A stretch of DNA of 64,000 nucleotides from Cannabis sativa (GCF_029168945.1 NC_083603.1:10664001-10728000); one strand, 5' to 3'. Positions 10,100-23,389 are shown, counted from the stretch's first letter. Numbers and translations: made by a program. Notes: generated by a model from the letters alone, not told the origin.

Positions 10100-12030
10100 A
10101 AACCTATGTCATCATAGACACTACCACATTTTTTTAATCTATGGCATTTGTATCTTGTTCATAGTGGATTTGACAAGATCAATCTCTGCAAAGAGTTTAT
10201 ATGCCTATATCCACTGAAAGTAGTTCATCTCATTCGCAGATGGATGTACATTCAGGGGTGGATATGAGTTTTTCGTTGTATTCTTAAAACGATCACTCTA
10301 GATTATACCTTTTAGCAAAGAAATTTGAAATGTTTGAAAAATTTCATTAATTTCTAGCAATGGTTAAAACCATTAAGGTAAGTGGTTAAAGATCTTGCGA
10401 ACTGATAGGGGTGGAGAAATAGTTAGTAGATATGCAGTTCAAAGATCATTAAATTGATATTTGAATTATATCCAAACTTACCTCCCCAGAAATTTCGAGT
10501 TGCATATTGATGATTAGTTACTAGTCGTTGCCTAAATCCTTCTATGGTAATACAATTTCAGAATGATGTAATGGTTGGGTACTTAAAGTAAATCATTACT
10601 AGATTCATGGATGACCTAATCAAAATCTTAAGAAAAGCTAGAACTGTTAACCATGGTTTCTTAGCTATTCTAAGTGATTAGGGGTGGACCATCCCATTGT
10701 CAATAGATAAGAAAGTGTTTGTTCAAACAAATACTACTTTTCTAAGAAAATGACTAAGTCTGGAAAACAAGTAGCAAATAAAGGAGATATTTAATTCTTG
10801 ATTCCAAAAGTGTTCTATCATCTTATATGACATATGATGATCCCACTGCCTCTGTTGTCTTGTCACAACCAAAGAGGTTAATACCATTTAGTTTTCTTCG
10901 ACATAATTCGCGGTACCTTGTCGTAGTGGGAGAGTTTCTAGGAACTCACCTTCTTATGACTTGGGAGACACTAGTGATTAAAATCCATTGTGAGTTTAAA
11001 CAAGTAATGGATTGTCAAGATAAGAAACTAAGAAGAAAGCCAATAGAACTATGGTTTAATCCATTCACATGGAATGACCTAAAGTTTTCTATTACAAGGA
11101 CATAAAAGGAAATTTTCGTTAATAAGTCTATTCTATGGACTTAACAAAACTTCCTGTTCCTAGTATTATAGGTTTGAGTTTATCTAAACCTATGGCTTGT
11201 GGTATACCTGGTAATTACTTACTCTAATGCAAGCAACTTACTTTAGTAAGATGTCAAGCATTTTCTTTCTAATGGCAATCTATAGAAGCTTCACAACTTC
11301 TTAGGCATAGATTTTATTTATCTAAGGAAAAGTCTCAACTATTCCGGAAAGATAAAGCCATGGAAAAATTTCTTATATCAACAAGTGAGAGGTCTTAGAT
11401 ATGCTTTTGTATGCCTTAGACCGGACACTGTGTTGAGTGGGAGTAATGAGTAGGTATCGATTAATCCAGAGAAGAACATTGGAAGACAATCAAGTAAATC
11501 TTAAGATAAAGAAGAGGAACTATATGTTAGTCTATAAGGGTGTGTTTAAAACTCTTAGACTACACCATATCGCATTTCGAAATTTGCCTATGTGCTAGTA
11601 AATCTTTCGATAAGATGGTGGTTACTTCCGGGGGTGGAATAGTGATTTTGGAGAAGTGTAAAAACCTATCCGAAGTCTCTAGGTCTACCGAAAGGGACCG
11701 AATGTTAAAGTCAGGAAAGTTACTTATTCGGTCTAAGGAAAGTTCTATACATCTTTGGCACCATTCCAAATTGCCTTAAACTACTAGTGTTAATTTCCGA
11801 TTAACCAAAAGTAGTTGCCAAAGGTATAGAATCCAGTATCCCAAGAGAGTAAACATATAGAGAGGAATTTCACATTATCAATGATTTTGTGATTAAAGGA
11901 AGAGTAATGGTGGAGAAAAGGTTGTGGTTAATTCAACCTTTCAGATCCTATTACGAGGAGTTTACTACTACTACACTTGATTTGTATATCAAGGTGTTGA
12001 GATTATTTGAAACGCACTTTTTGTTTTATA
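10100..12030 (+). pseudogene. decayed copia pol remnants in LARD-like element
   Basis: Short recognisable islands survive among many stops and frame changes. LWHLYLVHSGFDKINL (about 10139-10186) matches the pre-integrase block. KILRTDRGGEIVS (about 10389-10427) matches the integrase second-Asp block. The region 11700-11990 retains phrases such as EEFHIINDFVIKGRV at the place of the RNase H C-terminal block. No RT YVDD box was found. The remnants keep copia order, which supports classification, but nothing here can be translated into a working protein. Confidence 0.65.
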
Positions 12031-12032
12031 TT

Positions 12033-12048
12033 AGTGCAAGTGGGAGTT
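12033..12048 (+). promoter_or_regulatory. polypurine tract of LARD-like element
   Basis: GTGCAAGTGGGAGTT directly precedes the 3' LTR start TGTTGGG. AGTGGGAG is the usual copia plus-strand primer. Confidence 0.75.
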
Positions 12049-13925
12049 TGTTGGGTTTTATGCCCTAAATAAAACTCATTTCAATATAATCGCATTTACT
12101 TATTAATATAGATCGTAAATAACATTTAATGTTGCATGGTTCACATGATTTATTTCATGATTATATGTACATAATGTATAAATTCATCTGAAACCCTTTT
12201 CACATACTTGATCCTGTTTATTGTGCCGTCAACACATTGGAAAGTAAACATGACTATGTGAATAAAGTTTCCTAGATTTATCAGACACAGGTTTTACTGA
12301 TATGATAATCTACAACAAGAGTTTACTTGTATTTGGAGAAATACTATGTTCTTTCCGTAACATTGGTTAAAGTAAAGCTCGGGTTGGATGCATGGAGTAT
12401 GCATCGGAAGGGACCGATATTGAACTTTGACTTAGATTTATTAAACTTACCGTAATATCTATTCAAGTCAATATCGCCTAGTTGATCCTAGATCAAATGA
12501 TCTTAATCCTGATATGATTAGGCTCAATCTTGAAAGGCTATTCGTGTTCTTTGATTTGTTAGTTAAGCCTACTTTTAGGTCAGGGTGATACGTACATTTT
12601 GGGAACACGGTAGTGCAATTGAGTGGGAGCGCTATCATAAACATGGAATCTATAGCTTCTATCTGGCGAATAGTAAGCAAAGGATGATCTCCTTTGAGCT
12701 TGACCAAACGAACATAAATGGTGGAGTACTCATTTCACATTAGCTGAAATATCATTTATACGGGGTCAAGTGTTTTAAGGAATAAATACATTGTAGGGTG
12801 TAACGGTAATTTAATCCCTTAAGTAGATCATTCATATAGAGGATCATTGATCACATTAGGATTATAACAATGGATAACTAATGATGTGTCTATATGGTGG
12901 AACATATAGAGCATTCTATATACTGAGAGTGCAATTCTGAGTTCTATGCGTGGATTCAACGAAGAATTAATAAGTTAGTGAATTTTAGTGCTAAATTCTT
13001 GATCTACTTATTGGAAGCTCGGTTATATAGACCCATGGTCCCCCCACTAGTTGAGATAATATTGCTTGTAAGACTCATGTAATTGGTTTTGATTAATCAA
13101 TTATAATTCACAAGTTAGACTATGTCTATTTGTGAAATTTTCACTAAGTAAGGGCGAAATTGTAAAGAAAGAGTTTATAGGGGCATATTTGTTAATTATG
13201 ATACTTTGTATGGTTCAATTAATAAATATGATAAATGACAATATTATTTAATAATTATTTATAGTTATTAAATAGTTAGAATTGGCATTTAAATGATTGA
13301 ATTAGGAAATTGGCATTTTTGAGAAAATCAGATACAAAAGGTGTTAAAATTGCAAAATTGCAAAGCCCAAGGCCCAATCCATTAAGTGTATGGCCGACCA
13401 CCTTTGTAGCTTTTTTAAATTGATTTTTTCATTATTTTAATGCCATATAATTCAAATCAAGCCCTAGAGGAATGCTATAAATAGATAGTGAAGGCTTCAG
13501 GAAAAACACACTTTCTGAATCAGAAAAACCTGAGCCTCCACTCTCTTCTCTAGCCGCCACTCTCTCTCTCTTTTCTTCCTCAATATTTCGAACCTCTCTT
13601 AGTGATTAGAGTAGTGCCCACACACATCAAGTGATACCTCAATCATAGTGAGGAAGATCGTGAAGAAAGATCGTCAGCAAAGGAGATTCAGCATCAAAGA
13701 TTCAGAGAAAGAGATCCAGGTTCAGATATTGATAATGCTCTGCTACAGAAAGGAATCAAGGGCTAGATATCTGAACGGAAGGAGTCATATTATTCCGCTG
13801 CACCCAATGTAAGGTTTCTTAAACTTTATATGTGTTTATTTCATCGTTTTAGAAAGTTCATATTTAGGATGTTAATAAACATACTTGTGAGTAGATCTAA
13901 GATCCTGGTAAAATAAATTCCAACA
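12049..13925 (+). repeat. 3' LTR of young copia-type element (1877 bp)
   Basis: Near-perfect repeat of 3856-5738. Visible differences include short changes near 12091, 12116, 12357 and 12380, and a small indel near 12819. TSD copy CGGTT follows at 13926-13930. Confidence 0.95.
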
Positions 13926-13930
13926 CGGTT

Positions 13931-14595
13931 TAGTCGGGTTGCAAATATTTAATCGTAACCCGCCCAATAAAAAATTAGAGAAAGTTCAACCCGCCCAATG
14001 ATTTCGTCGGTTTGGTCGGGTTAACCCGTCCAAACCGTTCTTCACTTTTTTTTTTTTTTTAATAATTATTATTGTTAGTTTCTACTATTCAAATAATTAG
14101 ATTTTTTTTAAAAAATAAAAATATATTATTTATATTTCAAGTTAAAAAATACTATAGTTTAAATTAATTTTAAGAACCTTAATATAAGATAAATATAATT
14201 GAGTAAACATATTAATAATTGAATAAAATAATTAAAAAAAAAGTAATAAAATATGGTAGAGATTTTAAACTTTAACTTCAATATTCAAATACAATAAAAA
14301 TTATTAACTATAAAGTCTAAGTTTTACGTTAATACTAAAATGTCTAAACTTTAAATACAAAATGGTTTAACTAATAAATGTAATTTATGTGATATAATAT
14401 ATACACTTCTATAAAAATATATAAATCAGTTTAATTCGGTTTATTTGGGTTAATTGGGCGGTTTAGAATAATTTGTAAACCACCCAATATATTCATTGGA
14501 CGGTTTGGATTTTCATTGTATTATTTCTGATTGTATTTTTTGTCGGTTTATTCGGTTTGGTTTGGACGGTTTGTAAATTTTGTTGAACACCCCTA
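13931..14595. mobile_element. main part of hAT-like MITE
   Basis: This continues the element begun at 3834-3855. It has GC-richer ends with repeated CGGTTTGG/CGGGTT phrases around an AT-rich core and ends in the inverted terminus GAACACCCCTA. The 8 bases after it (CTCATTTT) nearly match those before 3834. No transposase is encoded, so it is a non-autonomous element of the TAGGGGTGT-ended hAT type. Confidence 0.8.
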
Positions 14596-16350
14596 CTCAT
14601 TTTTATACTTTGTTTTGTGTTTGTCATTGTGTTTTTGGTGGAGTTTTTTTCAATATATAACATATTTAATTATTACAAAACTATATATCTTAGTGTGTAT
14701 TTTATTGTTATTTTTATTTTTATTTTTTTGCTGAAATTTGTTTATTTTATAGTTGCTAATGTGTTCGTAGATGTACGTACTATTTTTATTTTTATTTTTT
14801 TAATTTTTGACAAGTTGTTGAATAATTTTTATTTGTAGACCACATTCAATATGTGTTTTCGTTACTGGTAGTAGTATCTTGTTTTCAATTAATTTTATTG
14901 TGATATTTATTTAATAATTTAATTTTATTGTAATATTTTTTGGAGAGAATTTTTTGTGATATTTAGTTGTGGTGTAAGTACTGTTTAAAATATAGTTTAA
15001 AAGAATGCGAGATTATAATCAATATTCAAAATTCATCTCATTTTTTGGGCCGTCAGATGGGTCAATTGTGTAGGCCTTGATCAAACCAAGCTTACAAAGA
15101 AAACATTTTTCCTTGTCGAAGGACACTTAACACACTTCACAACTACCATTTATTTTTCTATAATTCAATATTTGTACCATTTTTATTTTGTTTTTGTTTA
15201 CTAGTAAAACTATACATTTATATATTTTGAAGTTTTAGTAAATATAAAATATAATAGCGTGATTTGAACTTATAAAAGTGAAATAAATCAATTGAAAAAT
15301 GATAGGAAAACGCACCAGTGGTACTTAACACCTTCTTCGGTGTTATATCGCTATTAATGTAATTAAGTATTAGGTTCCATATAACTTAATAAAATTACTT
15401 TTAGATTTAGAGAATACCACTAGTCAATCGTATAGCGCATAGAATGTACTAAACAGCACTAGTGCACAATAACAATGCTCTCTAAATCATTAAGTTTACA
15501 TTTAGAATAATGATAACACTACTAATAATTACGTGTATTGTACCAGACTGGCCACTGTTGTAAAAAGTCGTGAAAATATGGAATATGTTATATTACACTA
15601 TAAAAAATATGGGTAGTATCATACCGTATCAATAATTTTATAAAGTAGACCCAACACGACCTGTAAACTTAATATTTCGTATTATCTCATATTCATGTCA
15701 TATTTTACTCGGACCAAATCATTTTTCTTAAACATACATGCTCATTTTCTTATACAGACTCAAATTCGTACTCTGTATTTTTATATTTTTATTGCCTAAG
15801 CTAACTATAAAACTATATGTATTTTTAAAAAAAAAACTTTAATTACTTTTATATAATTTTTCAACAATAATTATACACAATCATATAAAAAATAATTATA
15901 ATTTTTAAATTGTGAATATGTACAATTATTTCAATTGATAAATAAATTATTATTATTATTATAAGATTATTGAGGCTTGTTAATATGTCGTGCTTTCAGG
16001 CTAGTTTATTTGTGCTTAGGTATTGTGTCTCTAGATTTATTAAAATTGTCATGCTTAAATACATATTTTCTGTACCTTATCATATCAATTTGCAACATCC
16101 TGTCATATTGTGTCCATTCTAATACTTTTTCTTGTCATAACGTGATCTTACCTCCTAGGCTCATGCCCTGTCAAAAAATTTAGTTCGTATTTAAAGTATT
16201 TGATAACACTTAAAAAATTGTGTCAAAACTAAAAAAAATGTGAACACTAAGACAGAGGAAAATTGATTTGCTTATACATTAAGAAGCCAATTTTTTTTAG
16301 AAAATAAAAAATAATATTTTATTATGAAGGGAATTCAAATGTTTATTTTT
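14596..16350. other. AT-rich intergenic sequence
   Basis: Long T- and A-rich tracts and weak low-complexity reading frames (for example 14531-14838). A slightly less AT-rich block at 15300-15560 has no recognised similarity. I see no gene. Confidence 0.6.
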
Positions 16351-16399
16351 TTAGGGTTTTTTTTTTTTTTGATCAAGAAGGAACAAACTTCATTAATCA

Positions 16400-19300
16400 C
16401 AAGCAATTACAACCAACTCTAAGCAACAAAAACAAGCTTAGACCAACCGAAACCTTATTTACAACATAATTGCTCTATGTACATTCTCTGAAGTCTATCT
16501 ATTTTCCTCTTTTTTGCTACACTCAATCTATACAAGGAAGCTTGTTTAATCTCCTGCACTATCTTAGCCGCCAGCCAAGAATAGCCTCTAAAAATACAAT
16601 TGTTCCTGTTAATCCACACATTCTATATCACAGCAGCTAAGATAACCATATGGATCATGTGTAGCTTGTTCCTTCTGTCAAGAATCAACCAATTTTTCCA
16701 GCCATTATAATCAACCGGCCAAGTCTTTTTCCCCAAACAGCCCCCGATCTGGTCTAGCACCATTTGAGAGTAGCTGCACTCGAAAAAAAGGTGTTGGTTT
16801 GTCTCGGTTGTATATCCACAAACTGGACAATCAACATTGTCCAACACGATGTGAAACTATTGGAACTTATCTCGAGTGAGAAGCTGAGTATTTAAAGCTT
16901 GCCAAAGAATGAATCTGTGATTTGGCATGATGAAAGAGCCCCAAACATTCCTGCTATAATCCCAAACTACCTGTGGCAATTTGCTATTATAAAGCAGAAT
17001 AGTTTTGAACTTCCCATTAGCACCTGCATTCACAATATCTGATCTTGAAAATTTATCCCGAACATGACAAATTTTCTTCCAGTACCAACTCGTATCCGTC
17101 TTGAGATCATAGGACCAAATGGAATACTCATCCAGTAATTCCGAAGCCCAAGAAGAACTGAATGAATTAGTTGCGCTCTTCCTACAAAAGAAAGGTGTCT
17201 AGTTGCCCAACAAAGAAGTCTTTGTTTGATCTTCTTGATTATCACATTACAATCTTCAGCTTTCCATTTTGTCGACCTCAAAGGAACTCCCAGGTACTTT
17301 AGGGGAAAGGTACTCTCAGACAGATTTAATTCTCTCATTATATCCTGCTTAGCCTCTTCTCCAACCCTCCAAAGTACATCTGAGACTTACCTGTATTTAT
17401 AGCAAGCCCCAAGATATCTTTGAACTCCTCCAGACACTTCTTTATAACCTGGACTGATTGCATATTCCCCTTACAAAATAATATGAGATCATCAGCAAAA
17501 TATAAGTTTATGATGTTGAGACTCTTACACATGGGGTGGAATCTATAGTCTGACTTCTTGGCTGCCATTTGTAACTTCCTTGTTAAAAATTCCATTATCA
17601 GAACAAACAGAAGGGGAGAAAGGGGATCCCCTTGTCTCAAACCTTTCTTCCCTTTGAAGTTGCCTTGAACTCTTCCATTCATAAGAATTGAGTAATATGT
17701 GGCTCTCACACAAGTCATTATCCATTTGATGAATCTAGCTAGCAAATTATAGGCATTAAGAAGATCCTCCAGAAAATCCCAATTTACCGTATCATACGCT
17801 TTGCTGATGTCAACTTTGATGGTACATCTAGGAGACACGTTCTTCCTGTTGTAATTTTTTAAGATATCTTGAAGAATCATGATATTGTGAGCAATCAATC
17901 TCCCCTGAACTAAAGCTCCTTGATTCTGATTAACAAGAATGAAAAGCACCTAAGCAAGCCTGAAACACAACAATTTTGAAATGCATTTGTAGACCGTAGA
18001 GCAACAAGCAATCGGCCTATAATCCACTGCTTTAGTTGGGTTCTCGATCTTAGGAATGAGGGTAATCATTGTTGCATGAAGCTCCTTTGGCATGACCCAA
18101 TTGTTGAAAAAGTTTTCAATAGCTTTGATGAAATCAGTTCCCAAATCCGCCCACATCTTCTTGAAAAAACCAGCTCCATACCCATCAGGTCCCGGGGCTT
18201 TTGAATCAGGTATACTGAAGAAAGCTTTCCTTATCTCCTTTGCAGTGAAAGGTTAATCATGTTTAGCTGTTGTTCGACATTCAGCCGATTTCCTTGCTCA
18301 ATACAATCTTTCCTTAGCCTCTGTGAAGTAAAGCTGCTATTCCCCATGAATCCCTGAAAGTGGTTCATAAAATGATTCACCACTTCAGGAAACTTCTCAA
18401 TGATGTCTCCATGGTCATTGGTATAAGAAACTATATTGTTCTCCATCCTTCTTTTTTTCAAAAAGGCATGGAAAAAATCATTATTCTCATCTCCTTTACA
18501 AAGCCAGTTCACTTTGCTTTGTTGTTTCAAGAAGCTATGATACATGTGTTCTTGATCATGAAAATAAGCTGCCGCCTCTTTCTCCCTTAATTGAAAATTG
18601 AGATCATGCATATGCATTTGAGCTTCCATTCTTGCTTCCAAGTATTGAGTTTTAGCCGCCTGGTAGCCTTTCCCTATGTCTCCTATTGCCTTTTTGTTGA
18701 ATTTCTTTAGTTTGTGCTTTAATCTCATTAACTTCAGAAATAAAGCTTTCATCCCCTCAGCTCTAACTGACTTCATCCAGTCATTAAGCATTACATTCTT
18801 GAAAATCATGATGATCAGCCCAACAATTATAATACCTGAATGGTTTGAACCCAATCTTCTCAGTCACCTTCATAGAAATCACACAAGCACAATGATCAGA
18901 AATACTTTCCCAACTATAATGAGCCTTAGCCGACTTGAAGACATCATACCACTCTTCATTCACAAACGAGTGATCAATCTTGGAGTAAATTCTCTTATTC
19001 CCCTCTTGGTTATTATTCCAAGTGAACCTAGAACCAGTCTTTAGAAGAGCTTCCATATGGCTTTGGGCCAACCATTTGGTTGAATCTTCTATATCTGTCA
19101 AGGTAACTTTCTTTCCCCCTTCTCTGTCCTCCAACTCAAACAACGCATTAAAATCCCCTATTATGAGCCATGGTTGAGCAAGGGGTTTTAAACCCGAAAG
19201 CCCATCCCACATCTCTTTCCTCTCTTCTCCTGTATTCAGCCCATAGACAAAAGTAACAGTCAAAGCATCAACCTGACCAGCCATCTCAACACAGCAATGA

Positions 19301-19571
19301 ACAAATTGCGGAGTTTCCTTCACTACAGTGACCTGAGTATAATGTTTCCTCCATATGATCAGAATACGATTCTCAATAGCAGGACTAGTAAAATAAACCC
19401 AATTAGAGAATTTTCTTCCAACCATATCTTTTATTTTATGTTCCTTCAACTTCGTCTCAAGCAAACCACACACACCTATTTTATTCAAATTACAAAATTC
19501 AAACACAGCATCTTGTTTCTCTACTTTATTGATACCCCTAACATTCTAACAAGAAATATTAGAGCTATCCA
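16400..19571 (-). pseudogene. L1 ORF2: endonuclease, reverse transcriptase, zf-RVT
   Basis: The start is ATG at 19571, giving MDSSNIS then a stop where L1 endonucleases have Trp (SWNVRG box). Endonuclease blocks follow: GLLETKLKEHKI, LIIGDFNALFE (catalytic Asp/Asn) and SKIDHSFVN, with ISDHCACVI near 18890. The linker is charged and helical (18231-18760). RT blocks are in one frame across a single TAG (18156-17341): [41 protein letters not shown] and YFADDLILF (catalytic DD). Then come a KYLGVPL block (about 17290) and CPVC...ECSYSQM (zf-RVT, about 16830-16760). Several frameshifts and stops make it inactive. In L1s this protein nicks DNA and reverse-transcribes its RNA at the target. Confidence 0.88.
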
Positions 19572-19760
19572 TGATTATAAAGAAAATTACCATATTCATT
19601 CTTCTCACAAGCCTCCTTCTCTCCTATCAGTTCAGTCTCCTGTTCCTTGAGAACATTGAAGGTGTTGCTGATTTTATTAATAGCAGCCTCCCCTTCCTCT
19701 TGTTGTCTAATTGGTCTTACTGCAGCCTTCTTTTTGGGTATCACCTAAGAATTAGGTTGT
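19572..19760 (-). pseudogene. L1 ORF1 C-terminal remnant
   Basis: Upstream of ORF2 on the minus strand, a frame reads VIPKKKAAVRPIRQQEEGEA and continues with charged residues to a stop overlapping the ORF2 start. Position and composition fit the C-terminus of the L1 RNA-binding protein. The DUF4283 and zinc-knuckle parts are missing, so the copy is 5'-truncated. Confidence 0.55.
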
Positions 19761-19790
19761 TGAACACCTTTGTCTTCTTTTTTAGGGGTT

Positions 19791-20489
19791 TTTTATTTTT
19801 AAATTTAAAGTAGTTTTTTTTTCATATTTTTACATAAATTTACACAATAACTCACATAGCAATTAATTGAGTAACTTAAATGGCAATTTAAATCTATATA
19901 TTAATCCCCATAAAAACTATCAAAATAATATAAACTGTAAAAGTAAAAAAAAAATTAAAAATAATATAGGAGGTGATTTCTTTTTTAATCCAAAGATGGA
20001 GAAAGTTATTTTAAAAATAAATAAATATATAAAACGACTTTACAATGTGTGCATTTTAAGCCGATTTTTCTTTTCTTTTCTTTTCTTTTATTTTTTTTCG
20101 ATTGAGCCGAGCCGATGGGAACCTTTGTAGTTGTTGTAGTAGTGTGTAGTAGTTCGGTAACTAGGGCACAAGAAGTGGGGCCTGCGACTCTGCGCACCGT
20201 GTACACAAATTAAGTAGGACTTCATTTGACATAAATACCCCTATGTTGAGCTTAGTTTTACCTATTTACCCTCTTGCTTCAGTCTTATCTTTTTTCCTTA
20301 TTTTCTTTTCCTAATTGTTTATTCTTCTCAAAATATTCCTTGCATATATTTAAGAGAATGGGGTAAAAGAAAAATCTGATTCTTCATGTGAAATTAGTTT
20401 TTAATAAAATAGGTATCTTTTGAACTTATAACCTAAGCAATCATCAAAATCCAACAACTTCATAGGCTAAGAATCAGTACTAGTGTTAT

Positions 20490-20525
<36 letters not shown>

Positions 20526-21914
20526 AAGAAAACAAGTTCGTTATAAAAGTAGTTTACAATGCTATATTTTAGTGCACCTTACTAATTTATAATTGTAATA
20601 TGAATGGATATTATTTTTGGCTTAATGTGTTTTAATACATTTATACAAGCTAATTTAAAGGTCTTAAGTTTTTTTTTTAATGTATATTAAAATTTAATTA
20701 GTGATAAAAGAGTAATAAAAAAAGTTAAGATTTATTGTAATGTAAATTTAGCATTTATTCATCGATGTTTCGTTAATTAAATCAAATTGTTTCGATGGGA
20801 TGATATTTCTTCTTTCTTGGCCAAATCTGTCTATTCACTATATGTTTCGTGGTGTTCAATTTTTTTAGATGCCTAGCCATAGTTAGTCGTTTGATTATTT
20901 TCTTTATTTCATATGTGAATAATAGAGTTGTTATGTCTCAATTTTTATTAGAAGATTATTGGCCCATAGATTGATTCTCACATGTTCATTTAGTTTGGAA
21001 ACCAAGTATTCTTCACACATTTTTTATGCTTGATCGCCAAAGGCTTATTAAATCTTTAATTGAGGTTGATGCTAGGGTTTTTTCTTTCTTTTTATTGTAA
21101 ACAGCTTGGTAAATCTATTATTGTTGATTTTGTTCTATGAGCGTCTTCATGTAATGGACTTTGTTTGATTTGCCTATTATTGAAATTTTCATTTTCTCTA
21201 AAAAAATTAGTATGTGCTATATTTTGTGTCAAATTTAGTATAGTTTTTAGCATGTGTCAAATTTGATATATATATATTTGACATTATTTATTATTTATTT
21301 ATTTGAAGATAAATAAAAATATCCATTATTAGGTAAATCAAACAAAATTACATAGAAAAATTGCTCAAAGAGCGGACTCAAAATAATAAGCTAACGACAT
21401 TGTTTACACACACAAAAAAATAATAATAAATAGATAAATAAATAAAAAGCTAACAAGATCTTCAACTAACGGATCCATAAGACACCCGCTTTGAAGCACA
21501 AAAAGACTATGAAGAATGCTAGGTTTCCAGTCTAAATGAATTAGTAACAAAATCAACCTATCAATGGTTATCAACAAAAGATCTCTCAAAAAAATGGGTA
21601 ATGACAACCTTATTTTTCAAAGTAGAATAAAAGAAAATGACATGACCAACCATGTACGGGACGATCCTACAAACTATGGGATCAATAAAAATTTGGAAAT
21701 CCCCCAAATCTAAATATAGAGAGTTGTAGTCATGCCACAATGACCCAAAAGTAAGCAAAGTTAATATCCCTCATTATAAATAAACAAAATCAAACAATAA
21801 AACAAAGCATGAATGAAAATAACACATAAATGACAGCGTCACAATCTAAGAACTGTTTTGAAACCATCGAAATCCTTTGAAACCCAAACGAATCCCCTAG
21901 ACACAAATCCCCAA
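19791..21914. other. AT-rich intergenic sequence with poly(T) and TTTTC repeats
   Basis: Contains TTTTC repeats (about 20067-20090), a pure T-run of about 30 (20491-20522), and a short GC-richer patch at 20100-20210 without a credible gene. The part near 21840-21914 continues into 40006 onward across the chromovirus insertion. Confidence 0.6.
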
Positions 21915-22428
21915 TGTAATGACGATATAATTAGATATGAAAATTAGCAGATAATTAGCAGTTTATTAGTAATTAGATTATTATTTATGATTATATGTGC
22001 TTTGGTATAAAAATAAGTCCTATTGTCAGAAATAGGCATTAGTGAATTACGGAGATTTTATTAAATTCTTGGTGTGACATACATGTTATATATGAAATTT
22101 GATATTTTCATGTTTTATACTCGGTAATAGTGAAAATTCGACGATCAAGACCAATAGTGTCACTCTGATATGGTTTAGTATCATTGAATTAGCGAGAAAA
22201 GATTTATGAATAGTTAGAATATTAGAGTTATGCAGGGTATTCGGTTATGACTATTTTACCCCTAGATTTGAAGATAACTTAGAAACTAAGTGAGGGCATT
22301 TTTGTAATTTACCACTTAAGCTTATTTTAGTAATTATTCTTAGCGGATTTTTTTTGTAATTAAGAGTTATAATGTTGAATATTAGTTTTACAAACAAAAA
22401 TTAGAATTAATAATAAAAAAACCAAAAC

Positions 22429-22430
<2 letters not shown>

Positions 22431-22502
<72 letters not shown>
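22431..22502. repeat. (CT)36 microsatellite in chromovirus 5' LTR
   Basis: 72 bases of CT. The same place in the 3' LTR (about 38449-38458) has only 4-5 units, so it expanded, or the other contracted, after insertion. Confidence 0.97.
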
Positions 22503-22504
<2 letters not shown>

Positions 22505-23389
22505 AATTTCTCTCTCTCTTTCTCGGACCTAGCTAGAACCCAAAGGAACCTAAGCAATTTTCAAGACTTTATTAGCAAGAATTCATCTAGAGAATTAGAG
22601 GATTTGGAACTCAATTCAAGGTAAAGCTCTAATTCTTTCTTCCACTTTGAATTTGTTGAAAAACATAATATTTTATATGACTTTGGAGAATTCTTTTCTG
22701 TATGAGTTAGAAACTATTTTTAAGCTTGAATTAAGTTTGTTGTGGTTTGTTTTTAAAAGTAGTAGCAGTTGTAGCAAGTTTTAAGTGAGTTTAAGTTTTA
22801 TAACACTTAGCTTAACAATGGTAAATTTTAATTGTTAGTGTAATTGTTTTGTTTAAGTTGTGGAATATATTTATTATGTTGTATATTGATATTCTTGAAA
22901 GTTTGGTAGCATTTGGGTAAAATTAGAGCTAGTTTAGAGGCTAAGTTGAGAAATTTTGAGGTGGTTTCTGCCCTAAACCTGAAGACTGGTTTGTATAGGG
23001 CTATACCAATAGGACATCTGGATGGACAGTACCAGGAAAGGTCAATTTTTGTATTTTAACTATAACTATTTACTCGGGTGTTTGTTTTAGACGTCCTATA
23101 TACTATTTTAAAGCTTGTGAAAAGATCTACATTATGGTATGTGATTTAGAGCCAAAATATGTATTTCATTTTAGGGTGTTTTCACCATGTAGTTCGGTAG
23201 AAAACCCTAAAGTCTATACAAGTATTAAAAAGTGTTCTAGAATAGACACTTATAAATTTTACGTTACTGTGACTTAGGGCCTCCGATCGTCGAATATTTT
23301 TTCACTCAAGTTGACCGACACACCTGATTACAAAATTATGGTATGATAGTATAATAAATGCAAATATGCACATATTTCAGATATACAAG

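Larger units (their letters stand above)
3856..13925 (+). mobile_element. young copia-type LTR element with decayed pol (LARD-like)
   Basis: Two LTRs of about 1.88 kb (3856-5738 and 12049-13925) begin TGTTGGGTTTTATGCC and end TTCCAACA. They are flanked by a perfect 5-bp TSD, CGGTT (3851-3855 and 13926-13930). By eye the LTRs differ by only about a dozen changes, so the insertion is recent. The 6.3 kb interior has a primer-binding site, a long AT-rich non-coding stretch, a repeat-bearing region, heavily damaged copia pol remnants and a polypurine tract. No intact gag or pol is present. Movement must have relied on proteins from a relative. It landed inside a hAT-like MITE. Confidence 0.93.
16361..19780 (-). 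mobile_element. 5'-truncated L1 LINE without RNase H domain
   Basis: On the minus strand: end of ORF1, AP-endonuclease, linker, RT and a C-terminal zinc-binding region, followed by a poly(A) tail (T-run 16357-16370 on +). A run resembling TTTTTTAGGG(G)TTTTTT flanks both sides (about 16345-16360 and 19776-19792). This may be the TSD, but the low complexity makes it uncertain. After the zinc-binding region only about 170 bases remain before the tail, so there is no RNase H domain, unlike the two other LINEs in the window. Confidence 0.9.

Noticed and set aside
14531..14838. Hydrophobic short reading frames resembling membrane peptides
   Set aside because: They are translations of T-rich low-complexity DNA, which always yields Phe/Leu/Ile-rich frames.
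16345..19792. Firm TSD for the first LINE
   Set aside because: The matching flanks are T-runs with AGGG(G) and differ by one base; low complexity makes the match weak.
22360..22557. Reading frame rich in Arg-Glu repeats (also 3425-3676)
   Set aside because: Translation of GA/CT microsatellites inside LTRs.
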